Origin: Oceanibacterium hippocampi
GTDB lineage: Bacteria > Pseudomonadota > Alphaproteobacteria > Sneathiellales > Sneathiellaceae
Assembly: GCF_900172325.1 (NCBI RefSeq)
Contig: NZ_FWFR01000006.1
Coordinates: forward strand, 62,001 to 126,000
Reading direction: 5' to 3'
Length of the DNA stretch: 64,000 bases
Position numbers and translations under genes: made by a program. Shown piece by piece: positions 43,418 through 51,816 of this stretch; position 1 is the first letter of the stretch; each line of letters opens with the position of its first letter. The notes below the pieces were generated by a model that made no database searches, had not been told where the DNA came from, and worked only from the letters and a program-made list of their open reading frames with translations.

Positions 43418-44970
43418 GCGACGGCCTCGTCATCGACAATTTCGCCGGCGGCGGCGGCGCCTCGACCGGCCTCGAGCAGGCGCTCGGCCGGGTCGACGTG
43501 GCGATCAACCACGACCCGCGCGCGGTCGCCATGCACGAGGCGAACCATCCCGAGACGCGGCACCATTGCCAGTCGGTCTGGCGCGCCGACCCGCTCGACG
43601 TGACGGGCGGCCGTCCGGTGCGCTGCGCCTGGTTCTCGCCGGATTGCACCTATTTCTCGAAGGCGAAGGGCGCGGCGCCGATCCGCGACGGCCAGCGGCA
43701 CCGCCGCGACCTCGCCTGGGTCGTCGTGCTCTGGGCCGAGCGGGTCCGCCCGGCGGTGATCCTGCTCGAGAATGTCGAGGAGTTCCGGGACTGGGGGCCG
43801 CTGCTGGAAAACGGCCGGCCCTGCCCGGTCTCGAAGGGCATGACCTTCCGGCGCTGGAAGCGCCAGCTGCAGCGCCTCGGCTACCGGGTCGAGCATCGCG
43901 AGCTCCGCGCCTGCGATTATGGCGTGCCGACCAGCCGGAAGCGCCTGTTCGTCGTCGCCCGGTGCGACGGCCTGCCGATCGTCTGGCCCGATCCGACCCA
44001 TGGCGATCCGGCCAGCGAGGCGGTCGCCGCCGGCGCGCTCAGGCCCTGGGCGACGGCGGCAAGCGTGCTCGACTGGTCTCAGCCGATCTACTCGATCTTC
44101 CTGACGCGGGAAGAGGTCAAGGCCCGGCGGCTGCCCTGCCGCCGGCCGCTCGCCGACAACACCATGGCGCGGATCGCCCGCGGCGTGCAGCGCTATGTCC
44201 TCGACGCGGCGGAGCCCTTCATCGTGCCGATCACCCATACGGCCAACAAGTCGGTGCATGGGATCCATGATCCGCTCCGCACCATCACGACGGCGCATGG
44301 CGGCGAGTTCTCGCTGGTCTCGCCCTTCTTCGTGCCGCGCTACGGCGAAAGGGCCGGCCAGGCGCCCCGATCTAGCGGCCCGGCCGAGCCGATGCCGACA
44401 ATCGTGCCGACCGCCAACGGCGCCTCGCTCGTCGCCGCCTTCATGGCGCAGCACAACCTCGGCATGGTCGGCCATCCGCTGACCGACCCGCTCTCGACGA
44501 TCACGACGCGCGGGACCCAGCAGCAGCTCGTCGCCTCGCACCTGATGAAGTTCCGCGGCACCTGCCGGGACGGCCAGCCGCTCGCCCGGCCGGTGCCGAC
44601 GGTCACCTCGGGCAGCGAGCATCTGGCCGAGGTCCGGGCCTTCCTGATCAAGTATTACGGCGCCGGAATCGGCCAGGCGGCCGCCGATCCGCTGCACACG
44701 ATCACGACGCAGGACCGCTTCGGCCTCGTGACCGTCGCCGGCGAGGATTACGCGATCGCCGACATCGGCATGCGAATGCTGACGCCGCGCGAGCTCTTCT
44801 CCGCCCAGGGCTTCCCGTCCGACTACCGGATCGACTTTGAATATCGGGGCAAGCCGCTCTCGAAGGTCGCCCAGATCGAGCTTTGCGGCAATTCGGTCCC
44901 GCCGGGCCTCGCCCGCGCGCTCGCCGCCGCGAACGTGCCCGGCGCACTCTCGATCGAGGCCGCGGCATGA
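43414..44970 (+). CDS. Phage DNA (cytosine-5) methyltransferase
   Basis: 518 residues from a GTG at 43414 (upstream TTG/GTG starts possible). Motif I is IDNFAGGGGASTGLEQAL, the catalytic cysteine is C78 in WFSPDCTYFSKAKG (SPDC instead of the usual PPCQ) and motif VI is LLENVEEF (119-121). GYRVEHRELRACDYGVPTSR is motif VIII. Between about residues 285 and 440 lie five degenerate repeats around a (D/R)PLxTITT core, spread where the target-recognition region should be, and the protein ends with LCGNSVPPGLARAL. It may protect phage DNA from restriction or regulate transcription. No cognate endonuclease gene is adjacent. Confidence 0.9.
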   Translation: MSDGLVIDNFAGGGGASTGLEQALGRVDVAINHDPRAVAMHEANHPETRHHCQSVWRADPLDVTGGRPVRCAWFSPDCTYFSKAKGAAPIRDGQRHRRDLAWVVVLWAERVRPAVILLENVEEFRDWGPLLENGRPCPVSKGMTFRRWKRQLQRLGYRVEHRELRACDYGVPTSRKRLFVVARCDGLPIVWPDPTHGDPASEAVAAGALRPWATAASVLDWSQPIYSIFLTREEVKARRLPCRRPLADNTMARIARGVQRYVLDAAEPFIVPITHTANKSVHGIHDPLRTITTAHGGEFSLVSPFFVPRYGERAGQAPRSSGPAEPMPTIVPTANGASLVAAFMAQHNLGMVGHPLTDPLSTITTRGTQQQLVASHLMKFRGTCRDGQPLARPVPTVTSGSEHLAEVRAFLIKYYGAGIGQAAADPLHTITTQDRFGLVTVAGEDYAIADIGMRMLTPRELFSAQGFPSDYRIDFEYRGKPLSKVAQIELCGNSVPPGLARALAAANVPGALSIEAAA

Positions 44971-45713
44971 GCCTGCGCGCGATCTCCTACGTCTTCGACC
45001 ACTCGCTGGCCGAGGGAAAGGCGCGCCTGGTGCTGCTGGCGCTGGCCGACTATGCGGACGAGAACTGGATCGCCTATCCCTCGGTGAAGCGGCTGGCGGC
45101 GAAGACGCGGATCTCGGAGCGCGGGATCTTCCGGTTCCTGGGCGATCTGCAGAAGGCCGGCGAGCTGGAAAAGGCCGGCGTCGGCCGCCGCGGCGTCGTC
45201 CGCTATCGCATCATCAAGCGCGACGGGACCGAGGAAGAGGACGCGCCGCCGTCCTATCGCGAGCGCCTGCGCCGCGCCCGGACCCCTGCCAGTAGTGGCA
45301 GGGGTGAAACCGCCGCGACCCCTGCCACAAGTGGCAGGGGTGAGGACGCGACCCCTGCCAGTAGTGGCACCCCACCCCTGCCAGTAGTGGCAGACAAACC
45401 TTCAAAGAACCTAAAAACAAAAAAACGCGCGCGAGGCGGCGAGCGGCGGTCAGCCGACCAGATCATGCAGGACTGGTGGCGCGACAAGCTCGAGGACTTC
45501 CGGGACGACGGCGTCTGGCCGGAGCGCGAGCGGATCGGACCATCGCCGGCGGAAAGCGGTTGCCGCGCACCGCCGCAGCTCATCGAGGAGATCCTGGGAC
45601 CCGGTCGGGACGACGGTGGGCCCGGGACGGAAGGTGAAGCGGCGATGCCGGCGAGCGAGCCGGTGCCGGCGGTGAACGTGGCCAGCGGCGAGGCGGAGGA
45701 GATCGGGCAATGA
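44967..45713 (+). CDS. Phage replication initiator-like protein (winged helix, lambda-O position)
   Basis: 248 residues. The first 80 residues form a winged-helix domain (LVLLALADYADENWIAYPSV, KRLAAKTRISERGIFRFLGD, LEKAGVGRRGVVRYRI) as in phage initiators of the helix-turn-helix_36 type. The centre is low-complexity Thr/Pro/Ser (repeated TPASSGRGE-like units) encoded by DNA iterons; a basic segment and an acidic C-terminus follow. Position before the Q-like gene and the internal iterons strongly suggest an O-type initiator. No lambda P or helicase gene follows, so a host helicase loader may be recruited directly. Confidence 0.72.
   Translation: MSLRAISYVFDHSLAEGKARLVLLALADYADENWIAYPSVKRLAAKTRISERGIFRFLGDLQKAGELEKAGVGRRGVVRYRIIKRDGTEEEDAPPSYRERLRRARTPASSGRGETAATPATSGRGEDATPASSGTPPLPVVADKPSKNLKTKKRARGGERRSADQIMQDWWRDKLEDFRDDGVWPERERIGPSPAESGCRAPPQLIEEILGPGRDDGGPGTEGEAAMPASEPVPAVNVASGEAEEIGQ
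45282..45426. repeat. Iteron array and A-rich tract: likely phage replication origin
   Basis: Four direct copies of the 19-base unit ACCCCTGCCAGTAGTGGCA (copy 2 has CAAG in the centre) start at 45282, 45318, 45351 and 45374. Each unit is itself palindromic; copies 1 and 2 extend to perfect 10-base arms. They are followed at 45393-45426 by an A-rich tract (GACAAACC to a run of A). Four palindromic iterons plus an AT-rich element inside the initiator gene is the lambda ori design. Confidence 0.75.
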
Positions 45714-46618
45714 CGGCAGTGGCAGCGGCGGAGAGCGGGCAGGTGATCGACTATTCCGGGTTGATGCAGCGCTGGCCGGATGCCGGCGATCTGCGCGCCG
45801 AACCGCTGCCGGCGGCGGCGCTGCTGCGCCACCGTGGCAAGCCGGTCTCGCCGCTGACCTGGCCGGAGGAACGGCTCGGCACACTGCGCCACGTCACGAC
45901 GCCGGACGGGCGGGAACTGCTGGTCGCGATGGACCTCGAACCGTGCGAGCCGGGGAACGTGCGGACCCGGTTCCGGCGCGCCCGGCCGGGCCGGGCGACG
46001 GTGTCGGTGGCGATGTTCGCCCTCGCCGCGCGGCCCGCCCGACCGGAGGCGGCGGCCGCCGCGCCGGTGCCGCACCTGACGCTGCCGCCCCGCATGGCGG
46101 CGACGACCGAGACCTGGCGGCGGCTGCGCCCGGACAATCTCGCCGTGATGCTGCGGCGCCGGGTGCTGACCGCCGACCAGGTGGTCGCGGCCTACGAGAT
46201 CCGCGACCTGTTCGAGGCGATCGCCTGCGGGCTCGACGCGCGGGCCACCGACTACGCGATGCGGGTCGATGGCGGCGGCCGGTCGCCGCGCCACCCGGTC
46301 GACGGGCTGTCGCCCCGGCTCTGCCGGCGCTGGAAGGACGTCTGGTGCCCGTGGGCCAACTGGGCGCGCGCCCCCTTCCACGTCTGGGACGGGCCGCGCG
46401 GGACCGGCTGCGCCGACCGCTTCGCCGTGACGCTGGCGGTCGCGGTGGACGGGCTCGGTATCGAGGAGATTATCGAGCGTCACCATGTCCACGGCCGGCG
46501 CAAGGATGCCCGCGCTCGTTTCCGGGCTGCTATCCGGGAGTCCCTCGACCATTGGCAGGACCTGCGTTCGGGGCTTCGGACGAGCTGGTCGACAGTCTTG
46601 GCAGATCTGGAGGCTTGA
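45710..46618 (+). CDS. Prophage protein in the position of late antiterminator Q
   Basis: 302 residues, start overlapping the initiator stop (ATGA). The N-terminal half is Ala/Arg/Pro-rich. The C-terminal half has WCPWANWARAPFHVWDGPRG and a basic helical end (GLGIEEIIERHHVHGRRKDA, then RARFRAAIRESLDHW) that could be DNA-binding. No family recognised. It is followed directly by a promoter-like site and terminator and then the late genes, exactly where lambda has Q. Antiterminator function is a positional inference. Confidence 0.55.
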   Translation: MTAVAAAESGQVIDYSGLMQRWPDAGDLRAEPLPAAALLRHRGKPVSPLTWPEERLGTLRHVTTPDGRELLVAMDLEPCEPGNVRTRFRRARPGRATVSVAMFALAARPARPEAAAAAPVPHLTLPPRMAATTETWRRLRPDNLAVMLRRRVLTADQVVAAYEIRDLFEAIACGLDARATDYAMRVDGGGRSPRHPVDGLSPRLCRRWKDVWCPWANWARAPFHVWDGPRGTGCADRFAVTLAVAVDGLGIEEIIERHHVHGRRKDARARFRAAIRESLDHWQDLRSGLRTSWSTVLADLEA

Positions 46619-46644
46619 CAGCGGGACGCGGCAACAGGTAGTTT
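46615..46644 (+). promoter_or_regulatory. Putative late promoter (pR'-like)
   Basis: Perfect -35 TTGACA at 46615-46620, overlapping the stop of the Q-position gene, and a weak -10 TAGTTT at 46639-46644 after 18 bases. A terminator begins only about 30 bases downstream. The weak -10 lowers confidence. Confidence 0.45.
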
Positions 46645-46671
46645 TCGCGACAGTCGCGAGCGGTGCGACAG

Positions 46672-46707
46672 AAAGGCCCGAGGGTGAAAGCCCGGCGGGC
46701 CTTTTTT
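46672..46707 (+). terminator. Rho-independent terminator ahead of the late genes
   Basis: Stem AAAGGCCCG / CGGGCCTTT (46672-46680 with 46696-46704), inner GGG...CCC pairing in the loop, and six T residues at 46702-46707. It lies shortly after a promoter candidate and before the terminase genes, so it may act as an antitermination-controlled late leader terminator. Confidence 0.8.
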
Positions 46708-47016
46708 GTGCCCCCCCGTCACTGTCCCGCGACCTGGTGGTCTGTGCGTCGCGTGCCCGCCCCGCCGTCTGCCTCCCCCCTCGAGGCGGCCGGCGGGGCG
46801 GATCCGCCTGCCGGTCCAGCCGACCCCGATATCTGGTGCCGTCCTGCCCGACCCACGAAATCTGGGGGTCGAGCGCCGATCGAAACCCAACATCTGGGGA
46901 TCGCGGGTCCTTCCCGCCGACCTCAAAGCCATGCGGGCGGCGAGCGCAAAAGTTTTTCTGCCCGGCCTCTCTGACTAACCCTCTGTTTTCATTCTTGTTT
47001 TTGACGTCACACAGCC
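46708..47016. other. cos-like region upstream of terminase small subunit
   Basis: No convincing gene in about 310 bases. It contains a perfect 12-base palindrome GGCGGATCCGCC (46797-46808) and three repeats with core ATCTGG preceded by ACCC (cores at 46831, 46860 and 46892; spacing 29-32 bases). An AT-richer stretch leads into the terminase start. In lambda the cosN and cosB (R sites) elements stand exactly here; the palindrome and repeats are candidates for these. Confidence 0.5.
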
Positions 47017-47634
47017 ATGACCGATGACCTGACGACACAGGCGCCGGCCGAGGATGCACAGCAATTCGTCCGCGGCCTGGCCGAGACCGCGGCCTTCTTC
47101 GAGGTCACAGCCCCGACCGTTCGCGCCTGGATCGACCGCGGCTGCCCGGTCGAGCGAAAGGGCGGCCACGGGGTTTCCTACGCGCTCGACCTGCGCAAGG
47201 TGGCGGCCTGGCGCCGCGACCAGGCGGAAGCGGAGGCAGAGGCCGACGCCCGCCGCGCCGAGGTCGAGGAGCAGCTGCGGCTGGAACTGCTCGGCCCCGA
47301 CGCCATGCCGTCCGAGACCGCCGACCGGCTGACGCCAAAGCAGGAGGCGGACTGGCTGCGCGGCGAACGCGAACGGATCCAGATCGCGGCGCTCCGCCGC
47401 AAGCTGGTCGAGGCGGCCGCGCTGGAGCGCGACCTGGCGCGGGTGATGGCGCAGCTGTCCGAGCGGTTGCTCCTGGTGCCGGACGAACTCGGCCGGATCC
47501 GCGGCTGGAGCGACGAGGAAGTCGAAGCGGTGCGGGAGAAGATGGGCGACCTGGTGAACGATGCGATCGACGCCGCCCGCGACGTGCTGACCGCCGGCGA
47601 GACCGCGGTGACGGCGGACGACCAGGCGGCGTGA
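47017..47634 (+). CDS. Terminase small subunit (Nu1-like)
   Basis: 205 residues. The N-terminal winged HTH (LAETAAFFEVTAPTVRAWID, then GCPVERKGGHGVSYALDLRK) matches the Nu1 DNA-binding domain that recognises cosB; a helical coil (about 65-150) should mediate oligomerisation and contact the large subunit. It selects phage DNA for packaging. The TGA overlaps the next ATG. Confidence 0.87.
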   Translation: MTDDLTTQAPAEDAQQFVRGLAETAAFFEVTAPTVRAWIDRGCPVERKGGHGVSYALDLRKVAAWRRDQAEAEAEADARRAEVEEQLRLELLGPDAMPSETADRLTPKQEADWLRGERERIQIAALRRKLVEAAALERDLARVMAQLSERLLLVPDELGRIRGWSDEEVEAVREKMGDLVNDAIDAARDVLTAGETAVTADDQAA

Positions 47635-49724
47635 TGGCGAGCCGGCACCTGACCCGCGACCAGCTGCCGGCCTTCGTCGATCATCGGCAGGTCATCCGGC
47701 GGGCGCTCGAGGCGGCGCGGCCGCCCCGGCGCGTCACGGTGAGCGAATGCGCCGAGCGTCACCGGCACCTGAACAAGCCGGGATCCTACGTCGGGCCCTG
47801 GCGGAACGAAATGTCACCCTACCTCGCCGAGATCATGGACCGCACGGAGAGCCGGCGGATCACGATCCTGGTGGTGGTCGGACCCTCCCAGTTCGGCAAG
47901 ACGGAGATCCACATCAACTTGGTCGGCCACGCGATCAAGTATCGCCGCCGCGACATGCTGCTGATACGGCCATCGAAGAAACTCGCCGACGACTTCGCCG
48001 AGCGGCGCCTGGAGCAGGACCTGTTCCGCCACTCGCCGGACTTCGCGGCCGAGCTCGGCGAGAGCGACAAGGCGCTGACGAAGGTGTTCCGCAACGGTGC
48101 GATGCTGACGATCGGCTGGCCGACCGCCGGCGAGCTCGCCGACCGGCCGGTGCCGATCGTGATGCTCGACGAACGCGATCGCATCAAGGACGACATCGGC
48201 GGCGAGGGCGACCCGATCGCGCTGGCGCGCAACCGGATCCGGAGCTTCGACCGCGACGGGCTGATCCTGGCGACGTCGTCGCCGTCCAGGACCGACCATT
48301 CGGGCATCATGCCGTTGTTCGAGGACGGTGACCGCAATCTCTGGTTCTGGCCCTGCGCGCATTGCGGCGAATTCTGGTCGCCGGGCTTCGACCTCGATCG
48401 CCAGCCGACGACCGACCAGCTCCGCTGGCCGGAAGGCGCAGACCCGGAGGAAGCGCGCGAGAATGCCTGGCTGGTCTGCCCGCATTGCGGCGGCATCGTG
48501 CTGGAGCACGAGAAGCGGGCGATGAACCTGCGCGGGGTCTGGATCCCGGACGGCATGGCGGTGACACCAGACGGCGCGCTGACCGGAACCGCGCCGGGCG
48601 GGCGGATCGCGAGCTACTGGTTTTCCGGCCTGGCGTCGAATTTCAACCGGCTGGGCGACCTGGCCGCCGACCTGATCACGGCGCGGCGGTATCATCGGCA
48701 GACCGGCGACGATTCGAAGCTGAAGACGGTGCTGAATACCGGCTTCGGGATCCCCTACGTGCCGAAGGCCGGATCCCGCCAGGTCGATTCCCACGCGGTG
48801 CGCTCGCGCGTCGAAGGCTACCGGATGGGCGAGCTGCCGGAAGGCGTGCTCTACCTGACGGCCGCGATCGATTGCCAGGCGTGGGGCTGGCCGGTGCTGG
48901 TGAAGGGCTGGGGTCGCGATGGTGAAAGCTGGAATATCGATCGCTTCCAGGTGCGCCAGCTCGCCGACGGCCGTACCGACTGCGATCCGGCGGCGCATCC
49001 TGAGCATTGGGACGAGCTGCTCGGCCGGGTGATCCGGCGGCGATACCCGTTCGCGGCCGACAATGCTCGCGGACTGGCGATCGCCAACACAGCGCTCGAC
49101 ACCGGCGGCCTCGACGGGGTGACGGTGAACGCGCGGCGGTTCTGGATCCGGTGTCGCCGCGCGGGCGTGGCCGACGGGGCGCTTACGCTGGTCAAGGGCG
49201 CGAATACCCGGTCGGCGCCGCTCCTGGCGCGGCCGACCGTCGAGGCGAACGACCGCGGCCGCCGGATCCAGGGCGGATCGAAGATCTACCTGGTCGGCGT
49301 CCATGCGTTGAAGAAAACGGTCGTCGACCGGCTGCGCCGCAAGGCGCCCGGCCCCGGCTACATCCACCAGCCGGAGGACATGCCGGCCTACTATTTCGAG
49401 GAGGTCGCGGGCGAGCGACTCGGCGACAAGGGTGCCTGGGAAAAGGTCGGGGTGAACGACAGCCTCGATCTCGAGGTCTACAACCTCGCGGCCGCGCTCA
49501 GGATCCGGCCGGAGCGGATCGACTGGCGCCTGCCGCCCCGGTTCGCGATGCCGGTGCCGATCGCCGACGCCGACGGCTCGCCGGCGCCAGCGGGTCCGCC
49601 CGCCACCGACGACACATTCGAGGAACCGGCCGCCGACGACGTCGAGATCCTCGACCTGTCCGGCCAGGCACCGGCGCCGCGCCCGCGGCGGCCCCGTCCC
49701 GCCCCGTTCGTCAAGAGGTTCTGA
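47634..49724 (+). CDS. Terminase large subunit (GpA family)
   Basis: 696 residues. ATPase: Walker A VVVGPSQFGKTE (about 81-91) and Walker B PIVMLDERDRI. A zinc-ribbon-like insert has CAHCGEFW and CPHCGG. The C-terminal half holds the nuclease domain that cuts cos (acidic residues around AIDCQAWGWPV and VYNLAAALR). It packages DNA into proheads from cohesive ends, as in lambda A. Start ATG at 47634 with TGATG overlap; a GTG one codon before is also possible. Confidence 0.93.
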   Translation: MASRHLTRDQLPAFVDHRQVIRRALEAARPPRRVTVSECAERHRHLNKPGSYVGPWRNEMSPYLAEIMDRTESRRITILVVVGPSQFGKTEIHINLVGHAIKYRRRDMLLIRPSKKLADDFAERRLEQDLFRHSPDFAAELGESDKALTKVFRNGAMLTIGWPTAGELADRPVPIVMLDERDRIKDDIGGEGDPIALARNRIRSFDRDGLILATSSPSRTDHSGIMPLFEDGDRNLWFWPCAHCGEFWSPGFDLDRQPTTDQLRWPEGADPEEARENAWLVCPHCGGIVLEHEKRAMNLRGVWIPDGMAVTPDGALTGTAPGGRIASYWFSGLASNFNRLGDLAADLITARRYHRQTGDDSKLKTVLNTGFGIPYVPKAGSRQVDSHAVRSRVEGYRMGELPEGVLYLTAAIDCQAWGWPVLVKGWGRDGESWNIDRFQVRQLADGRTDCDPAAHPEHWDELLGRVIRRRYPFAADNARGLAIANTALDTGGLDGVTVNARRFWIRCRRAGVADGALTLVKGANTRSAPLLARPTVEANDRGRRIQGGSKIYLVGVHALKKTVVDRLRRKAPGPGYIHQPEDMPAYYFEEVAGERLGDKGAWEKVGVNDSLDLEVYNLAAALRIRPERIDWRLPPRFAMPVPIADADGSPAPAGPPATDDTFEEPAADDVEILDLSGQAPAPRPRRPRPAPFVKRF

Positions 49725-50284
49725 TGGTCACCATTCCGACGACGATGCCGAGCCGACTGGTCGCCGGCGACCGCTGGCAGTGGCGGCGCGAGGACCTGGT
49801 CAGCGACTATCCCGCCGGGGCCGGCTGGGCGCTGGCCTACGTGCTGCGCCCGCCGGAAGACGGCGTGCCGGTGGAGATCGATGCGAGCGCCGACGGTGAC
49901 GCCTTCGCGATCGACGTGCCGTCGGCCACTACGGAAGGCTATACGCCGGGGACCTATCGCTGGTCGGCCCATGTCACCCTCGGCGGCGAGCGAACCAGCG
50001 TCGATACGGGATCGGTCAGGATCGACCCGGACCTGGCGAATGCCGCGCATTCGACGGTATCGCATGCCGCGGCGGCGCTGGCGGCGATCCAGACGGCGAT
50101 CGAGAACGCGGCGGCCGACAACCAGCAGGCCATCACCATGCCGGACGGCACGAGGATCGAGCGGCTCGACATGGCGCAGCTGCTGATGATGCGCGACCGC
50201 TATCGCCGGGAGGTCGCCCGCGAGAACGCCGCCACGAGCGTGCGCCCGCCGCGCGGCCGGCTGATCAAGACAAGGTTCCGCTGA
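49724..50284 (+). CDS. gpW-like head-tail joining protein with extra N-terminal domain
   Basis: 186 residues. The last ~70 residues (AAALAAIQTAIENAAADNQQ, then LDMAQLLMMRDRYRREVARE) resemble lambda gpW; the N-terminal ~110 residues are beta-rich and unassigned. Position between terminase and portal equals lambda W. It would plug the portal after packaging. One-base TGATG overlaps at both ends. Confidence 0.68.
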   Translation: MVTIPTTMPSRLVAGDRWQWRREDLVSDYPAGAGWALAYVLRPPEDGVPVEIDASADGDAFAIDVPSATTEGYTPGTYRWSAHVTLGGERTSVDTGSVRIDPDLANAAHSTVSHAAAALAAIQTAIENAAADNQQAITMPDGTRIERLDMAQLLMMRDRYRREVARENAATSVRPPRGRLIKTRFR

Positions 50285-51816
50285 TGGCCCTGCTCGACAT
50301 CTTCCGCCCGCGCGCGGCCGCGCCGAACCCGGCCACCGCGCCGTCGACCGAGCGCGTCGAGCCGACCCTCGTCAAGCGCCGGAGCTTCAAGATGGCGAAG
50401 ACCGGCCGCCTCAATGCCGGCTGGTCGACCCAGTCGCGGCCGATGGCGCAGATCCTGAAGGCGGACCTGTCGGCGATGCGCGCGCGGAGCAACGACCTGG
50501 CGCAGAACGACCCCTACATGCGGCGATTCCTGTCGCTGTGCAAATCCAACATCGTCGGCCCGGACGGCGTGCAGCTCCTGCCGCAAGCCCGCCGCCCGAA
50601 TGGCGACCTGGACGAAGCGGACAACCGGACGATCGCGGCCGCCTGGAAGAAATGGCAGCGGGTCGCGATGGTGACCGGCCAGACCTTCCGCACGGCCGAG
50701 CTGACGATCGCGGCCAGCGTGCCGCGTGACGGCGAAATCCTGATCCGCATGGTGACGGGCTGGCGGCGCAACGAATTTGGCTTCGCGCTGCAGCTCATCG
50801 GCGCGCGGCACCTCGACCATCGCCTGAACTTCGACCGGCCGAACGGCAACCGGGTCCGGCTCGGCATCGAGTACGACGCCTGGCAGGCGCCGGCGGCCTA
50901 CTGGATCACCACCGAGGACCCGACCGTCGAGACGATCGCGCTGACCGGCAAGCGACACCGGCGGATCCCGGCATCGGAGATCATTCACCTGTTCGTCGGT
51001 GACTGGGATTCCCAGGGCCGGGGCATCCCCTGGGTGCATGCCGCCGGCGACCGGCTGGAAAAGCTCGGGGCCTACGAGGAGGCCGCGCTGGTGGCGGCGC
51101 GGATCGGCGCGTCGAAGATGGGTTTCTTCGAGGAGGCCGAGCCCGACGCCTACACCAATCCCGGCGAGGACGGCGAGAGCGATCTCGAATTCGACGACCG
51201 CGGCGACATCATCCAGGACGCGGAACCGGGCCATTTCGAGCGCCTGCCGGCCGGCGTCCAGTTCAAGGACTGGAACCCGGACTATCCCTCCGGCGAATTC
51301 GAGCCGTTCCGCCGCGCGATGCTGCACGGCGTCTCCGGCGGCGTCGATCTCTCCTATGCCTCGCTGACCGGCGACCTGTCCCAGGTCAATTTCTCCTCGA
51401 CCCGCTACGGCGACCTGCAGGAACGCGCCTCCTGGCGCCTGCTGCAATCGATCTGGATCGACATCTTCTACGAGCGCCTGAAGGACGCCTGGCTGGAAGC
51501 GGCTCTGCTGACCGGCGCGCTCGACCTGCCGCCCTCGAAGATCGGCAAGTTCCGCGAGGCCGCCTGGCAGCCGCGCGGCTGGGAGGAGGTCGACCGCGCG
51601 AAGGCGGCGAACGCCGACAAGACGGAGCTGCGGCTCGGCCTCTCAAGCCGCACGGAGATCTGCGCCCGCCGGGGCCGCAGCTTCGAGACGATCGTCGATC
51701 AACTCGCCGCCGAACAGGCCTACGCGGCACGCAAGGGCGTGGACGTCTCGCGCTTCAGCCTCGAGGACCCGGCCGCGACCGCCGGAAACGATGAGAAGGA
51801 AACGGACAATGCCTGA
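50284..51816 (+). CDS. Phage portal protein (lambda B family)
   Basis: 510 residues, typical length. Characteristic parts include ARSNDLAQNDPYMRRFLSLC, IVGPDGVQLL, LIGARHLDHR, WDSQGRGIPWVHAAGDRLEK and the C-terminal SYASLTGDLSQVNFSSTRYG. Twelve copies form the vertex channel for DNA. It ends eight bases inside the protease-capsid gene. Confidence 0.93.
   Translation: MALLDIFRPRAAAPNPATAPSTERVEPTLVKRRSFKMAKTGRLNAGWSTQSRPMAQILKADLSAMRARSNDLAQNDPYMRRFLSLCKSNIVGPDGVQLLPQARRPNGDLDEADNRTIAAAWKKWQRVAMVTGQTFRTAELTIAASVPRDGEILIRMVTGWRRNEFGFALQLIGARHLDHRLNFDRPNGNRVRLGIEYDAWQAPAAYWITTEDPTVETIALTGKRHRRIPASEIIHLFVGDWDSQGRGIPWVHAAGDRLEKLGAYEEAALVAARIGASKMGFFEEAEPDAYTNPGEDGESDLEFDDRGDIIQDAEPGHFERLPAGVQFKDWNPDYPSGEFEPFRRAMLHGVSGGVDLSYASLTGDLSQVNFSSTRYGDLQERASWRLLQSIWIDIFYERLKDAWLEAALLTGALDLPPSKIGKFREAAWQPRGWEEVDRAKAANADKTELRLGLSSRTEICARRGRSFETIVDQLAAEQAYAARKGVDVSRFSLEDPAATAGNDEKETDNA

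Noticed and set aside
45282-45392. Possible CRISPR array
   Set aside because: Repeats lie inside a coding frame, are palindromic and unevenly spaced (36, 33, 23 bases) without spacers of constant length; they fit replication iterons.
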